Of a stretch of 64,000 nucleotides of DNA, positions 8,605-17,567 are shown one piece after another. Each line of letters opens with the position of its first letter. Within the stretch, counting starts at the first letter, position 1. A program made the position numbers and the translations under genes. The DNA is from CADCVT01 sp036389485 (lineage in GTDB: Bacteria > Actinomycetota > Thermoleophilia > Solirubrobacterales > Solirubrobacteraceae). The stretch spans positions 248,001-312,000 of the forward strand of contig DASVPR010000035.1 of NCBI GenBank assembly GCA_036389485.1, in the 5' to 3' direction. The notes under the pieces are model-generated. The model was not told where the DNA came from. It did not search any database and saw only the letters and a list, made by a program, of their open reading frames with translations.

Positions 8605-9334
8605 ACGTCACGCTCGACCCCACCGTCACCGGCTTCGGCGGCGCCGCCCACGGCGGGTACGTCATGACGCTCGCGCTGCGCGCGATGGCGGCGGAGGTCG
8701 CCGATCCGGAGCGCCTCCCGCGCTCGCTCACCATCCATCTCCTCGCGCCGATCGGCCCGGGCGAGCTCGACATCGTCGCGCGGGTGGAGCGGGCCGGCGG
8801 GTCGATGTCCTCGGCCTCGGCCCACCTCTTCCAGGAGGACGCGACCGTGGGGGTCGCTCTCGCCTCGTTCGGCCGGGACCGGCCCTCGCTGACGCAGGAC
8901 GACGCGACGATGCCGATCGTCCCGCCGCCGGAGGAGCTCGCGCCGCTGCTCGAGGTGCCGGTGCCGGAGTCCGAGATGCAGGTCGAGCACGCCCCGCCGC
9001 CGGGCCGCCCCCGCTGAGCGGCGGCGACCGCGCGGAGCTCGTCGCGTGGATGCGGATGGCCGCGGACCGCCCGGTCGACGTGCACGCCGCGACGCACCTC
9101 GCCGACGCGCTCGCGCCCGCGCTCTACGGCCAGCTGACCGAGTACGTCGCGATGCCGAGCACCGAGATCGCGCTGCACTACGCCGGCGAGGTCGTCACGG
9201 AGTCGCCGTGGGTGCTCGGCGTCGTCCGCAACCGGTTCGCCCGCGGCGGCTACGCGCTGGAGGACGGCGAGCTGTGGTCGCGCGACGGCCGCCTGCTGCT
9301 GCGCAGCCGGCAGCTGCGGCGAGTGATCGCGTAG
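8601..9334 (+). pseudogene. Acyl-CoA thioesterase (TesB-like), frameshifted
   Basis: A GTG start overlaps the exporter stop (GTGA). The first frame, 8601-9017, encodes the N-terminal hot-dog half (VTGFGGAAHGGYVMTLALRAM). It stops right after a proline/CCG-rich stretch. The C-terminal half continues in another frame, from PLSGGDRAEL near 9013 to 9334 (RSRQLRRVIA). About 25-35 residues normally found between the halves seem missing, so a deletion plus frameshift is more likely than a single-base error. If functional, it would hydrolyse acyl-CoA esters. A sequencing or assembly error in the GC-rich stretch remains possible. Confidence 0.7.
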
Positions 9335-9349
9335 GGGCCGCGAGCGGGC

Positions 9350-9411
9350 GCGACGCGCTGCGTGGGGCACGGCGGGGGCGGCGACGCGCTGCGTGGGCGT
9401 GGCCGGGGGCG
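9350..9411. repeat. 31-bp direct repeat, two copies
   Basis: GCGACGCGCTGCGTGGG occurs at about 9350 and 9381, each followed by a similar G-rich run. It lies in the convergent gap between the thioesterase remnant and the PrsW-like gene. No function is apparent. Confidence 0.5.
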
Positions 9412-9437
9412 CAATGGCCGCCAGGCCCCGGCGCGGC

Positions 9438-10532
9438 TCAGCGCCCGAGCGCGGCGAGCTCGTGGCGCCGCACCGCCATGCGTGCCAGCAGCGCGGACTC
9501 GCGCGCCTGAGCCAGCCGGTCGCGCCTGCCCTGCGCGCGGTGGAAGGCCAGCTCCGCCGCGACCTGCTGCAGGTCGCTCATCGCGCGCCTCGCCTTCCTC
9601 CCGCCGCGGCGGCGCGCGGCCTTCCGCGCGCGCCGCCGGCCCTTGAGCGTCGCGAGCGCGGCCACCTCCGCGTCCGGGACCACGCCGCGCAGGTGCGTTG
9701 CAATGACGCGCGACTCTCGGCGCAGGCCGAGTGCGATCACGGCCCACAATCCGAGGAAGATGGGGACCATGATGAGGACGTAGACCCCGAGGAAGTAGCC
9801 GGCCCCCGCGCCTGTGTTCCACAGGCTGTGCAGGCCCATCGCGACGGCGAGCCCGACGAGCGGCGCGACGACGCGGAAGGACTTGCGCCGCGAGCCGACG
9901 GCGACGCCGAGCCCGATGCCCGTCATCGCCGTGAACAGGGGGTGCGCGAACGGCGACATGATCCCCCGCACGACGAACGTGATCACCGCGCCGGTGATCC
10001 CCTCCTCCGCCGCGCCGCGCCCGTAGTAGAGGACGTTCTCCGTCATCGCGAACCCGAGCCCGACGAGCGCCGCGTAGACGATGCCGTCGATGATCCCGTT
10101 GAACTCGTCGCGCTTCCACCAGAAGAGGCCGAACAGGACCGCGCCCTTCGCGCCCTCCTCGACGACCGGCGCCGAGAACGACGAGCCGTAGATCTCGCCG
10201 GCTTCGGTGCCGAGCTGGTCGGCGACGATCAGCTCCCCGATCGTGTTGAGCACGATGGCGACGAAGCAGGCGATCGTCGCGCCCCACAGGAACGTCAGCA
10301 CGATCATCCGCAGGGGCTCGGGCTCGAAGCGGTCGATCCACAGCACGATCGCGAGGTAGACGGGCACGGGCAGGACCGCGAGGCAGATCGCCAGGCCGAA
10401 CGCGACGCCGCCCGACTCCAGCCCGGCGAGCGCCAGCACGATCAGCCCGCAGGTCAGCATCGCGATGCCGAGCCCGGTCACGGCGATGGCGCGGAACACG
10501 CGCGCGAGCGTGGAGGGCCGGCTCTCGTCCAT
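9438..10532 (-). CDS. PrsW-family intramembrane metalloprotease
   Basis: 364 aa, about eight membrane helices followed by a basic cytoplasmic tail (about 275-364). PrsW-family motifs are visible: DRFEPEP, EEGAKG, a glutamate-containing helix GLGFAMTENVLYY, FAHPLFTAMTG and the HSLWN motif. In Bacillus, PrsW starts cleavage of an anti-sigma factor; in actinobacteria the substrates are mostly unknown. It is divergent from the FHA gene with 38 bp between start codons. The long Arg/Lys-rich C-terminal extension (GRRRARKAARRRGGRK) is unusual and may bind nucleic acid or membrane. Confidence 0.85.
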   Translation of the reverse strand: MDESRPSTLARVFRAIAVTGLGIAMLTCGLIVLALAGLESGGVAFGLAICLAVLPVPVYLAIVLWIDRFEPEPLRMIVLTFLWGATIACFVAIVLNTIGELIVADQLGTEAGEIYGSSFSAPVVEEGAKGAVLFGLFWWKRDEFNGIIDGIVYAALVGLGFAMTENVLYYGRGAAEEGITGAVITFVVRGIMSPFAHPLFTAMTGIGLGVAVGSRRKSFRVVAPLVGLAVAMGLHSLWNTGAGAGYFLGVYVLIMVPIFLGLWAVIALGLRRESRVIATHLRGVVPDAEVAALATLKGRRRARKAARRRGGRKARRAMSDLQQVAAELAFHRAQGRRDRLAQARESALLARMAVRRHELAALGR

Positions 10533-10558
10533 GCGGCGAAGGATTATGGGGCCGCGAC

Positions 10559-10564
10559 TACGAT
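10559..10564 (+). promoter_or_regulatory. -10 box of leaderless FHA gene
   Basis: TACGAT ends 6 nt before the GTG at 10571. There is no Shine-Dalgarno sequence, so transcription would start at or next to the start codon. Confidence 0.45.
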
Positions 10565-10570
10565 TGGGCG

Positions 10571-11245
10571 GTGCCGAGCAAGCAGGACAGCCCGCTCGGT
10601 CGCCATGCCGGCACGCCGGCCGAGGTGCAGGCGCGCGTGCTCGCCGAGCGCCAGGGCGACCCGTTCGTCGTCTACCGCCGCGATCCGGGCGGCCAGCAGC
10701 TGTTCGCGCTGCGCCCCGGGCTGCGCCGGGTGACGATCGGCCGCGGCCCGTCCAACGACATCTCGCTGGCCTGGGACACCGAGGTCTCGCGGGTCCACGC
10801 CGAGCTCGAGCGGCTGGGCGGCGAGTGGACGGTCGTCGACGACGGCCTCAGCCGCAACGGCACGTGGGTCAACGGGGAGCGCGTCGCCGCGCGGCAGCGC
10901 CTGCGAGACGGCGACGTCATCCAGGTCGGCCAGACGCTCCTCGGCTACCGGATCCCGGATCCCGAGGACTCCCGCCCCACCGCCGCGGCGGGCGGCAGCC
11001 GCACGCCGGAGCTGACCCCGGCGCAGCGCCGCGTCCTCGAGGCGCTGTGCCGCCCGTACAAGGAGTCCGAGTTCGCGGCGCCCGCCTCGAACCAGGCGAT
11101 CGCCGAGGAGCTGTTCCTCAGCACCGACGCGGTGAAGGCGCACCTCCGCGCGCTCTTCGCCGCCTTCGGCATCGAGGACCTCCCGCAGAACCAGAAGCGC
11201 GCGGCCCTGGCCCTGCGGGCGATGCAGCTCGGGATCGTCAGGTAG
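10571..11245 (+). CDS. FHA-domain protein with C-terminal wHTH
   Basis: 224 aa, GTG start. Residues about 55-125 form an FHA phosphothreonine-binding domain: TIGRGPSNDI, SRVHAEL, DGLSRNGTWVNG. Residues about 145-224 are a helix-turn-helix with LSTDAVKAHLRALFAAFGI and QNQKRAALALRA. This FHA-HTH arrangement is common in actinobacteria, where a serine/threonine kinase signal is thought to control DNA binding. No kinase is in the window. A -10-like box 6 nt upstream suggests a leaderless mRNA. The targets are unknown. Confidence 0.85.
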   Translation: MPSKQDSPLGRHAGTPAEVQARVLAERQGDPFVVYRRDPGGQQLFALRPGLRRVTIGRGPSNDISLAWDTEVSRVHAELERLGGEWTVVDDGLSRNGTWVNGERVAARQRLRDGDVIQVGQTLLGYRIPDPEDSRPTAAAGGSRTPELTPAQRRVLEALCRPYKESEFAAPASNQAIAEELFLSTDAVKAHLRALFAAFGIEDLPQNQKRAALALRAMQLGIVR

Positions 11246-11251
11246 CGCCGC

Positions 11252-13189
11252 TCACGGCTGCTCCCCCGGCGGGGCGGGGACGCGCTCGAGCACGATCGTG
11301 CCCTCCCACGTCACGCTCTCCGTGCACGGCCAGTCGCCGTTGGCGGTGCCGCCCCAGCAGTCCGCCGACCACGGCCCGCCGGTGGTCACGTGCCGCTCGA
11401 TGCGATCCGCGCTGTCGAGCTCGGACTGCGGGATGTGGATCGACGCCTCCATCCCCTGCTGCGTGCTCGTCATCCAGATGAGCATGTCGTCGAACGGGCA
11501 CGAGCGGTCGGTCGGCTTGAGCCACGGGAACGGGACGACGTCGAGGTGGAACCCGCCGTCGCCGCCCTGCACGTCGACCCAGCCGATCGTCCCCTCGTCG
11601 TCGAGCGACGAGTCGCACGTGTCGGTGCCGCCGCCGTCGACCCGCGTGGCGTGCGCGTCGCCCGTCACCTCCGCGACCTCCGAGCCCGTGCGCATCAGCT
11701 GGTTCGGGTCGTTGCCGAAGTAGGGGATCCGCGCCGGCATCGAGACCATCCGGTAGCGGAAGTGGATCTCCGAGTTCAGCTGCGGGTACGGGGTCGAGCG
11801 CGGCTCTGAGCGGTGGTACTCGCCGGCGCCCTGGTAGGTCACGCGCCACCAGTGGCCCTTCTGGCCCCGCGCGGTGTGCGTGCCGATCGCGCGCCCGCGC
11901 TTCGAGACCGCGACGACCCTGAACGTCTCGAACGTGCCCTCGTCGAGCTGGCCGGGGGCCGTCCACGTGACGGTCGCGGGGGTCGTGCCCGTCGGCGGGC
12001 CGACCGCGCCGTCGACCGGCTGCGCGTCGTACGGCGCCTCGACGTCGGCGCCGTCCTGGGCCTTGACCTTCACCGACACCGGCACCTTCGCGTTCGGCTC
12101 GACGACCGCGGGCTGCGGGTCGAAGGCCACGTCGAGGCAGGCGGCGTCGTCGTACCACACCCTCTCCGCGCCGAGCAGCGCCTTCGACGCCTTGTCCGGC
12201 AGCGCGTCCGCCATCACGCCGTAGAGCGCCTGACCCATCGCGAAGGAGGCCTCGCTCGTCCCGTCGAGCACGCTCCCGCCGAGGCCCCAACCACCCACGG
12301 TCGGCTTGCCCGGCGCCTTGCCGCCGCTGCGCGGGTCGGCGCCGGTCTGCTGCGAGCGCAGCCGGACGTTCGGGCCGGTGATGCTCTTGATCACCTTCCC
12401 GTTCTGCCGCGCCTCGCCGCGCACGAACGAGGTGCCCTCGGCGTCCCAGTCGAACGTCTTGACGCGCCCGTCCCCGCCGACGTGGCCCTTCAGCTTCGCC
12501 GTCACGGTGATGGTGATGCGCATGAACGCCGACGCGCCCTCGCCCGAGCCCGCCGTGACCTGCTCGAAGGACGAGTCGAAGGTGCCGGTGACGACCCCGT
12601 CGGCGTCTGGGCAGGTGTCCCACGACACGCACTCCTTGGTCGTCTCCGTCTTCGACGCCTTCGCGCCCTTCGACGAGAGCTCGCCGCGCACGGTCGCGAC
12701 CGTGCCCCACGTGCCGCTGCCGGGCTCGCCCCACGAGCCGCCGGAGGTGGTGAGGGTGCCGCCCTCGACGGACTGGGTCTGGTTGCCGGCGGCCGACGGC
12801 GTCGCCGGCTTGGAGCAGTCGCCCGCGGCCGCGGCGTGTGCGGTCACCGGCGCGGCGCGCGGCGCCATCGGCCGCCGGGCGACGATCCGGTCGACGGGCT
12901 GCAGCGCGGCCAGCGGGAAGCGCTTGCGGTAGCGCTTCGGCAGCGCGGCGCGCAACTCGGCGGGGGAGACCGCGGCGTCCCGCACCGCCGCCATCGGGTC
13001 GCGCGGCGCGGCGATCGCGCGGCACGCGAGCCTGGCCCGCTTCTTCTTCGCCTTCTTCTTGACGGCGAGGCGAACCTGCAGCTCACCGGGCTTGCAGGTC
13101 GGGGCCTGCGGCACGGCGGCCGAGTCGGCGGACGCGATCAGGGCGGCGAGCAGCGCCGCGACGAGCAGCAGAGGGCGAATCCGGAGCAT
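11252..13189 (-). CDS. Secreted protein of unknown function
   Basis: 645 aa with a signal peptide (MLRIRPLLLVAALLAALIASADSA). A Lys/Arg-rich segment (KKKAKKKRAR) follows, and Cys residues are scattered through the mature part. The central part (about 210-290) looks like a beta-sandwich, and another beta-rich stretch follows at about 350-430 (VSVKVKAQDGADV, TATVTWTAPG), like an Ig/fibronectin-type fold. The C-terminus ends in WEGTIVLERVPAPPGEQP. No catalytic motif is recognised. It is convergent with the FHA gene (6 bp gap). I do not recognise the family; extracellular location is the only supported inference. Confidence 0.7.
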   Translation of the reverse strand: MLRIRPLLLVAALLAALIASADSAAVPQAPTCKPGELQVRLAVKKKAKKKRARLACRAIAAPRDPMAAVRDAAVSPAELRAALPKRYRKRFPLAALQPVDRIVARRPMAPRAAPVTAHAAAAGDCSKPATPSAAGNQTQSVEGGTLTTSGGSWGEPGSGTWGTVATVRGELSSKGAKASKTETTKECVSWDTCPDADGVVTGTFDSSFEQVTAGSGEGASAFMRITITVTAKLKGHVGGDGRVKTFDWDAEGTSFVRGEARQNGKVIKSITGPNVRLRSQQTGADPRSGGKAPGKPTVGGWGLGGSVLDGTSEASFAMGQALYGVMADALPDKASKALLGAERVWYDDAACLDVAFDPQPAVVEPNAKVPVSVKVKAQDGADVEAPYDAQPVDGAVGPPTGTTPATVTWTAPGQLDEGTFETFRVVAVSKRGRAIGTHTARGQKGHWWRVTYQGAGEYHRSEPRSTPYPQLNSEIHFRYRMVSMPARIPYFGNDPNQLMRTGSEVAEVTGDAHATRVDGGGTDTCDSSLDDEGTIGWVDVQGGDGGFHLDVVPFPWLKPTDRSCPFDDMLIWMTSTQQGMEASIHIPQSELDSADRIERHVTTGGPWSADCWGGTANGDWPCTESVTWEGTIVLERVPAPPGEQP

Positions 13190-13300
13190 GCGGGCAGCAT
13201 GCGGTCGCCGCGCGAGGAGTACATCGGGGAACCCCCCGAGATCGCGGACCCCGAGCCTCCGGGCGGAGGGGCCGCGCTCGCGGCGCGGAGTGGCCGCGGG

Positions 13301-14497
13301 TCAGAGCTTCTCGACGTCGTACGTCTGTCCGGCGGCGCGGAGGCGATCCGCGAGGACGCCGTCCATCGCGGTCGCGGGCGTGAGGACGCCGGCGCGGTCC
13401 GGCAGGCCGTCGCCGAGCGCGAGGGCGACCGCGCTCTCCCCGAGCATGACGGCGGTCGCCGCGTAGCCGGGGTCGCCCTGCGCGCGGATCCTGCAGACCC
13501 AGCGCGCCCCGCTCGCGGTCCGCGTGTGCACGTCGATCTTGAAGAACCCCTTGCGCCGCGCCTCCTCGCTCGGGCCCTCGCCCGGCTCCGGGAGGACGCG
13601 GTCGAGGACCGCGCGCGTCGGGCCGAACGACAACCCGCCGGCGAAGGCGCCGAGGCCGAGCGCGAGCGCCGTCCCCTTCGCGCGGCCGGCGATGCCGTCG
13701 CCCATGCCCATCGCCTCGCGGTAGCGGAACCGCCGGCCGTACGCCCAGCCCTGGAGCGCGTTGCTGCGCCGCACGACCCGCGTGTTGACGCCGGCCATCA
13801 CGAAAGGCCCGAGCCACATCCCGAGGTCGTCGTCGTGCACGGGCATCTGGATGTCGGCCTCGTTCCCCAGCTGCGGCTCAGCGTCGCGGTCGGGGCTCAG
13901 CGCGTACGGGTCCGCGGCGAGGCGGCGCAGCGAGCGGTCGGCCTTAATCTGGTCGAGCTGCCCGCGCATCGAGTCGATCGTCCCGCCGCTCGGCGCGCCC
14001 TTCATGGCGCGGACGACGAGGGTCGTGTCCTCGAGCTCCTCGCCGGCGGCCTCGTGGAGCAGGAACGTGCCGATATCCGAGGGGATCGAGTCGAAGCCGC
14101 AGTTGTGAACGATCCGCGCACCCGTGCGCTCGGCGACGGCGTGGAAGCGGTCGATCGTCTGGCGCATGAAGAGCGTCTCGCCGGTCAGGTCGGCGTAGGA
14201 CGTCCCGGTGTCCGCGCACGCCTCGACGAGCGGCATGCCGTACTTCGCGTACGGCCCGACGGTCGTCGCGACGACCTTCACCGACTCGGCCAGCTTGCGG
14301 ACCGCGCCGCGATCGGAGGAGTCCGCGACGATCACCGGCCAGTCCACTCCCAGCTCCGAGCGGACGCGCTCGAGCTTCTCCTGCGAGCGCCCGGCCAGCG
14401 CGACGGTCACCCCGTCGGGCTTGGCCTTCGCGAGGTACTCGGCGGTCAGCTTCCCGACGAATCCGGTGGCGCCGTAGACGGCGATGTCCGCGGTCAT
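13301..14497 (-). CDS. Saccharopine dehydrogenase-like / trans-acting enoyl reductase family
   Basis: 398 aa from ATG at 14497, chosen because the Rossmann motif starts at once (MTADIAVYGATGFVGKLTAEYLA). Other family features are LAGRSQEKLERVR, VVATTVGPYAKYGMPLVEACA, YADLTGE and NCGFDSIPSD. These match the saccharopine-dehydrogenase-like NAD(P) oxidoreductases that include mycobacterial trans-acting enoyl reductases such as Rv2953. Those act on polyketide-type lipids; the substrate here is unknown. A longer start at 14563 would add a cysteine-containing tail with no family match. It is divergent from the LVIVD gene. Confidence 0.85.
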   Translation of the reverse strand: MTADIAVYGATGFVGKLTAEYLAKAKPDGVTVALAGRSQEKLERVRSELGVDWPVIVADSSDRGAVRKLAESVKVVATTVGPYAKYGMPLVEACADTGTSYADLTGETLFMRQTIDRFHAVAERTGARIVHNCGFDSIPSDIGTFLLHEAAGEELEDTTLVVRAMKGAPSGGTIDSMRGQLDQIKADRSLRRLAADPYALSPDRDAEPQLGNEADIQMPVHDDDLGMWLGPFVMAGVNTRVVRRSNALQGWAYGRRFRYREAMGMGDGIAGRAKGTALALGLGAFAGGLSFGPTRAVLDRVLPEPGEGPSEEARRKGFFKIDVHTRTASGARWVCRIRAQGDPGYAATAVMLGESAVALALGDGLPDRAGVLTPATAMDGVLADRLRAAGQTYDVEKL

Positions 14498-14522
14498 CGC
14501 ACAGCACGCTACCGGTATCCCG

Positions 14523-14528
14523 TAGTGT
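14523..14528 (+). promoter_or_regulatory. -10 box of leaderless LVIVD gene
   Basis: TAGTGT ends 6 nt before the ATG at 14535; no Shine-Dalgarno sequence is present. Confidence 0.4.
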
Positions 14529-14534
14529 CGGCCC

Positions 14535-15968
14535 ATGAGAGCCCGCCGGGTCGCGCTGACCACCCTCGCCCTGCTCGCGGTCGCCGCGAGCGCCGCCTCC
14601 GCGCATCAGTCGCAGCTGACGTCGAAGACCGAGTACGCCGACAGCGGCCAGAAGGCGGGGTCGGCGCGCAACATGGCGATCGTCGGCCAGGCCAACCTCG
14701 GCATGCGCGGCTACAACGCCGACGTCTGGGTGCACAGGCAGTACGCCTACGTGGGGAGCTGGGGCTTCGGCGACTGGGCCTCCGGCGGCGAGGAGCGGTT
14801 CTGTCCCGAGCCGTCCCGCTCGGGCGTCGCGGTCGTCGACACGCGGGACCCCGCCAATCCGCGCCAGGTGGCGAAGCTCCAGCAGCCGCCGGCGACCTCT
14901 GTCGAGGACGTCGTCGTCTACACGGCGAAGTACGGGCGCCTCGCGGGACGCGACATCGCGGTCGCGGGCATCCAGGTGTGCGGCGTCTCGCGCTACGACG
15001 CCGCGACGTTCCGCGGCCTCATCGCCTGGGACGTCACGAACCCCGCCCGGCCCGTCGAGCTCGGCCGGCGCGACACCGGCTGCTGCACGCGCGGGCTGCA
15101 CGAGCTGGAGGTCCAGCATCGCGCGGACCTCCGGCGGACGTTCGTCTACGCGTCGGTGCCGACGTCGGAGTACGACGACGCCGCGTCGCCGAGCGGGCGC
15201 CGCGACCAGCTCGGCAGGGGCGACTTCCGGCTGATCGACGTCACCGACCCGGCGAAGCCGGTCGAGACCGCCAGCTGGGGCGTGCGTCGCAACGGCCCGC
15301 CCGGGCTTCCCGCGCCCGGCATCGGCTCGGATCCGGACCCGATCTACGGCCACAGCGCCGAGCCCTCCGCCGACGGCAGGCGCGTGTTCGTGGCGTGGTG
15401 GGACAGCGGGTTCATCGACCTCGACGTCACCGATCCGACGCGGCCGGTGTACCGCGGGAACACCACGTACCCCGCCACCGCGGACGGCGACGGCCACTCG
15501 TCGCAGTGGGACGAGGCGCGGAGCCTGCTCTTCACCGCCGACGAGGACTTCGCCAAGACGAGCGGCGCGAAGACCGAGAAGGGGTTCGGCTACCTGCGCG
15601 TGTTCCGCCCCGGCAGCGGCGCCTCGTGGTCGCAGATCGGGGCGTACAAGACCCCGAGCGCGGCGGGCACCGTCGATCACGCCGCGGGCGACTACACCAT
15701 CCACAACCCGCTCGTCGACGGCACCGACGTCTACGCGTCGTGGTACTCGGACGGCATCCGCGTCCTCGACACGCGCAACCCGTCGGCGATCGTCGAGGTG
15801 GCGAACTTCGTCCCGCCGGCGGCGAACAACACCGTGCAGCCGTCGCAGCGCGGGGTGCTGACGAACACGACGCAGGTCTGGGGCGTCGCGCTAGACAAGG
15901 CCCGCGGGCTCGTCTTCGGCAGCGACATGAACTCGGGCCTGTGGATCGCGAGGCGGACCGACCGCTGA
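14535..15968 (+). CDS. Secreted LVIVD-repeat beta-propeller protein
   Basis: 477 aa with a signal peptide (MRARRVALTTLALLAVAASAASA). Repeated VVDTRDPANPR, AWDVTNPARPVEL, LIDVTDPAKPVE, LDVTDPTRPVY and VLDTRNPSAIVE blocks are LVIVD-type propeller blades. Conserved GHSAEPS, DGHSSQWDEA and DYTIHNP motifs bring in several histidines. Such proteins are extracellular or envelope beta-propellers, mostly of unknown role. A cysteine pair (GCCTRG) may form a disulfide. Its transcription seems leaderless. It is convergent with the SDR gene (4 bp gap). Confidence 0.82.
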   Translation: MRARRVALTTLALLAVAASAASAHQSQLTSKTEYADSGQKAGSARNMAIVGQANLGMRGYNADVWVHRQYAYVGSWGFGDWASGGEERFCPEPSRSGVAVVDTRDPANPRQVAKLQQPPATSVEDVVVYTAKYGRLAGRDIAVAGIQVCGVSRYDAATFRGLIAWDVTNPARPVELGRRDTGCCTRGLHELEVQHRADLRRTFVYASVPTSEYDDAASPSGRRDQLGRGDFRLIDVTDPAKPVETASWGVRRNGPPGLPAPGIGSDPDPIYGHSAEPSADGRRVFVAWWDSGFIDLDVTDPTRPVYRGNTTYPATADGDGHSSQWDEARSLLFTADEDFAKTSGAKTEKGFGYLRVFRPGSGASWSQIGAYKTPSAAGTVDHAAGDYTIHNPLVDGTDVYASWYSDGIRVLDTRNPSAIVEVANFVPPAANNTVQPSQRGVLTNTTQVWGVALDKARGLVFGSDMNSGLWIARRTDR

Positions 15969-15972
15969 GCGC

Positions 15973-16719
15973 CTACTGCTCCTGCGCGGCGGTGAGCGTC
16001 AAGCCGCCGTCGGCCACGTACGAGACGCCGGTCACGTAGGACGAGTCCGGGCCGGCGAGGAACGCGATGACCGCGGCGATCTCGTCGGCCTTGCCGGCGC
16101 GGCCGAGCGGGATGCCGTCGCTCGGCTCGGGCTCCTGGTCCTCCTGACCGGTCATCCGCGTCGCGATCTGGCCGGGCGCGACCGCGTTCACCGTGATCCC
16201 GTGCTCCGCCAGCTCGAGCGCCATGACCTTCGTCAGCCCGCCGAGGCCGTGCTTCGACGCCGTGTACGGCCCGCTGCCCTCGAGCGGGATGTGCTCGTGG
16301 ACGGAGGTCACGTTGACGATCCGCCCGCCGCGGCCCTCGGCCACCCACCGCTTCGCGGCGGCCTGCGCGCAGAGGAACGCGCCGGTGAGGTTCACGTCGA
16401 TCACGCCCTGCCACTCGGCCAGCTCCATCTCGAGGACCGGCTTCTGCGTGCCGTAGCCCGCGTTGTTGACGAGCACGTCGAGGCCGCCGAGCTCGTCGGC
16501 GAGCTGCTCGATGGCCTGGGAGGCGCCCGCGAGGTCGTGCAGGTCGAGGTGCAGCGCCGCGAACTTCCGGCCGGTGGCCTCGACCTCCGACCGCAGGCTC
16601 TCGACGCGATCCTCGTCGCGGTGCCAGGTGATCCCGACGTCGAAGCCGTCGGCGGCGAGCCTGACGGCGGTCGCGCGGCCGATGCCGCTGTTCCCTCCGG
16701 TGACGATCGCGACTGGCAT
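15973..16719 (-). CDS. SDR-family oxidoreductase
   Basis: 248 aa classical short-chain dehydrogenase. Cofactor motif TGGNSGIGRA at residues 7-16, NNAGYG near 90, serine in VNVTSVHEH and the YTASK catalytic Tyr-Lys near 155-159. C-terminal SSYVTGVSYVADGGLTL is typical of 3-oxoacyl-ACP reductase/glucose dehydrogenase-like members. An arginine after the first beta-alpha unit (WHRDEDR) favours NADPH. The substrate is unknown. Confidence 0.92.
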   Translation of the reverse strand: MPVAIVTGGNSGIGRATAVRLAADGFDVGITWHRDEDRVESLRSEVEATGRKFAALHLDLHDLAGASQAIEQLADELGGLDVLVNNAGYGTQKPVLEMELAEWQGVIDVNLTGAFLCAQAAAKRWVAEGRGGRIVNVTSVHEHIPLEGSGPYTASKHGLGGLTKVMALELAEHGITVNAVAPGQIATRMTGQEDQEPEPSDGIPLGRAGKADEIAAVIAFLAGPDSSYVTGVSYVADGGLTLTAAQEQ

Positions 16720-16728
16720 GGCGGGGAG

Positions 16729-17145
16729 CTACCCCTCGCCGAACTCCACGATTCGCCAGCGCCCGCCCTCCTTGCGGACGACGATCGCGCCCTCCTTGCC
16801 GTCGGCCAGGAACTCGACCTCGACGGTCCCGCCCTCCTCGTCGCCTTCCTCCTCGCCCTCCTCTTCGAGGATCTGGACCTCGTCCGGCGCCGGGCCCGCC
16901 GCGACCGTCCGCGCGCAGCGCTCGCGCGCCGCGGGCCCGCGGGCCTTCATCACCTCCTCGAGGACCTCCTGGTCGACGAAGTCGCACTTCGACGCGTCCT
17001 CGCGGGTGACGAACTCCTCGGCCAGGCACTCGGGCGTCGAGGGGTAGCCGTCGCCGCAGCCGTCGTCGTCGCCGCCCCGCAGCAGCAGGACGAGCGCGCC
17101 CGCGGCGACCAGGACCACCAGCGCGACCGGGATGACGCGGCGCAT
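16729..17145 (-). CDS. Small secreted/membrane-anchored protein, paralog of next gene
   Basis: 138 aa from ATG 17145; GTG 17160 is possible. One N-terminal hydrophobic segment (VIPVALVVLVAAGALVLLL) acts as a signal or anchor. The mature part has the pattern ...AEEFVTREDASKC...RERCARTV... and an acidic EEEGEEEGDEEGG run before a short beta region (IVVRKEGGRWRIVEF). The layout matches the divergent lipoprotein at 17175 (AREYLTSDDPAKC...IEQC...DRWLVTDL), so the two look like diverged duplicates. The fold resembles small extracellular DUF4878/NTF2-like lipoproteins, but that is inference. Confidence 0.7.
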   Translation of the reverse strand: MRRVIPVALVVLVAAGALVLLLRGGDDDGCGDGYPSTPECLAEEFVTREDASKCDFVDQEVLEEVMKARGPAARERCARTVAAGPAPDEVQILEEEGEEEGDEEGGTVEVEFLADGKEGAIVVRKEGGRWRIVEFGEG

Positions 17146-17174
17146 GCGCGCATGCAACACAATCCGGAGCCACG

Positions 17175-17549
17175 TTGCGGCACACGACGCTCCTCGCCAC
17201 CGCGCTCCTCGCCGTGCTCGCCGGCTGTGGCGGCGACGAACGCTCGCCCGACGAGGTCGCGCGCGAGTACCTGACGAGCGACGACCCGGCGAAGTGCGAG
17301 GACGCCGACCCCGCCTTCCTCGAGAGGCAGACGCGCAAGGAGGGCGACGAGGCGATCGAGCAGTGCCGCCGCAACGTCGAGTCGGGCTCGCCGCCGAAGG
17401 GCGTGCGGTACGTGAACATCGCCGTGGCCGGCGACCGTGCGACGGTGCGCTTCGAGGTGTCCGGCCAGCCCGTGCGAGTCTCGCTTCGGCACCGCGGCGA
17501 CCGCTGGTTGGTGACGGATCTGACGCAGGTGACGCACAGTGCGCCCTGA
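17175..17549 (+). CDS. Small lipoprotein, paralog of previous gene
   Basis: 124 aa, TTG start with GGAG 5 nt upstream. Lipobox LLAVLAGC (Cys18) marks it as a lipoprotein. The mature part has AREYLTSDDPAKCEDAD, a second cysteine (IEQC) and a C-terminal beta sheet RVSLRHRGDRWLVTDL. It is divergent from 16729-17145 with only 29 bp between starts and shares its cysteine spacing. The function is unknown. The arrangement suggests an inverted duplication with later loss of the lipobox in one copy. Confidence 0.75.
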   Translation: MRHTTLLATALLAVLAGCGGDERSPDEVAREYLTSDDPAKCEDADPAFLERQTRKEGDEAIEQCRRNVESGSPPKGVRYVNIAVAGDRATVRFEVSGQPVRVSLRHRGDRWLVTDLTQVTHSAP

Positions 17550-17554
17550 CGGTC

Positions 17555-17560
17555 TACCTT
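17555..17560 (+). promoter_or_regulatory. -10 box of leaderless BNR-like gene
   Basis: TACCTT ends 7 nt before the GTG at 17568. The GGAG at 17563-17566 is too close to the start to act as a Shine-Dalgarno sequence. Confidence 0.35.
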
Positions 17561-17567
17561 CCGGAGC

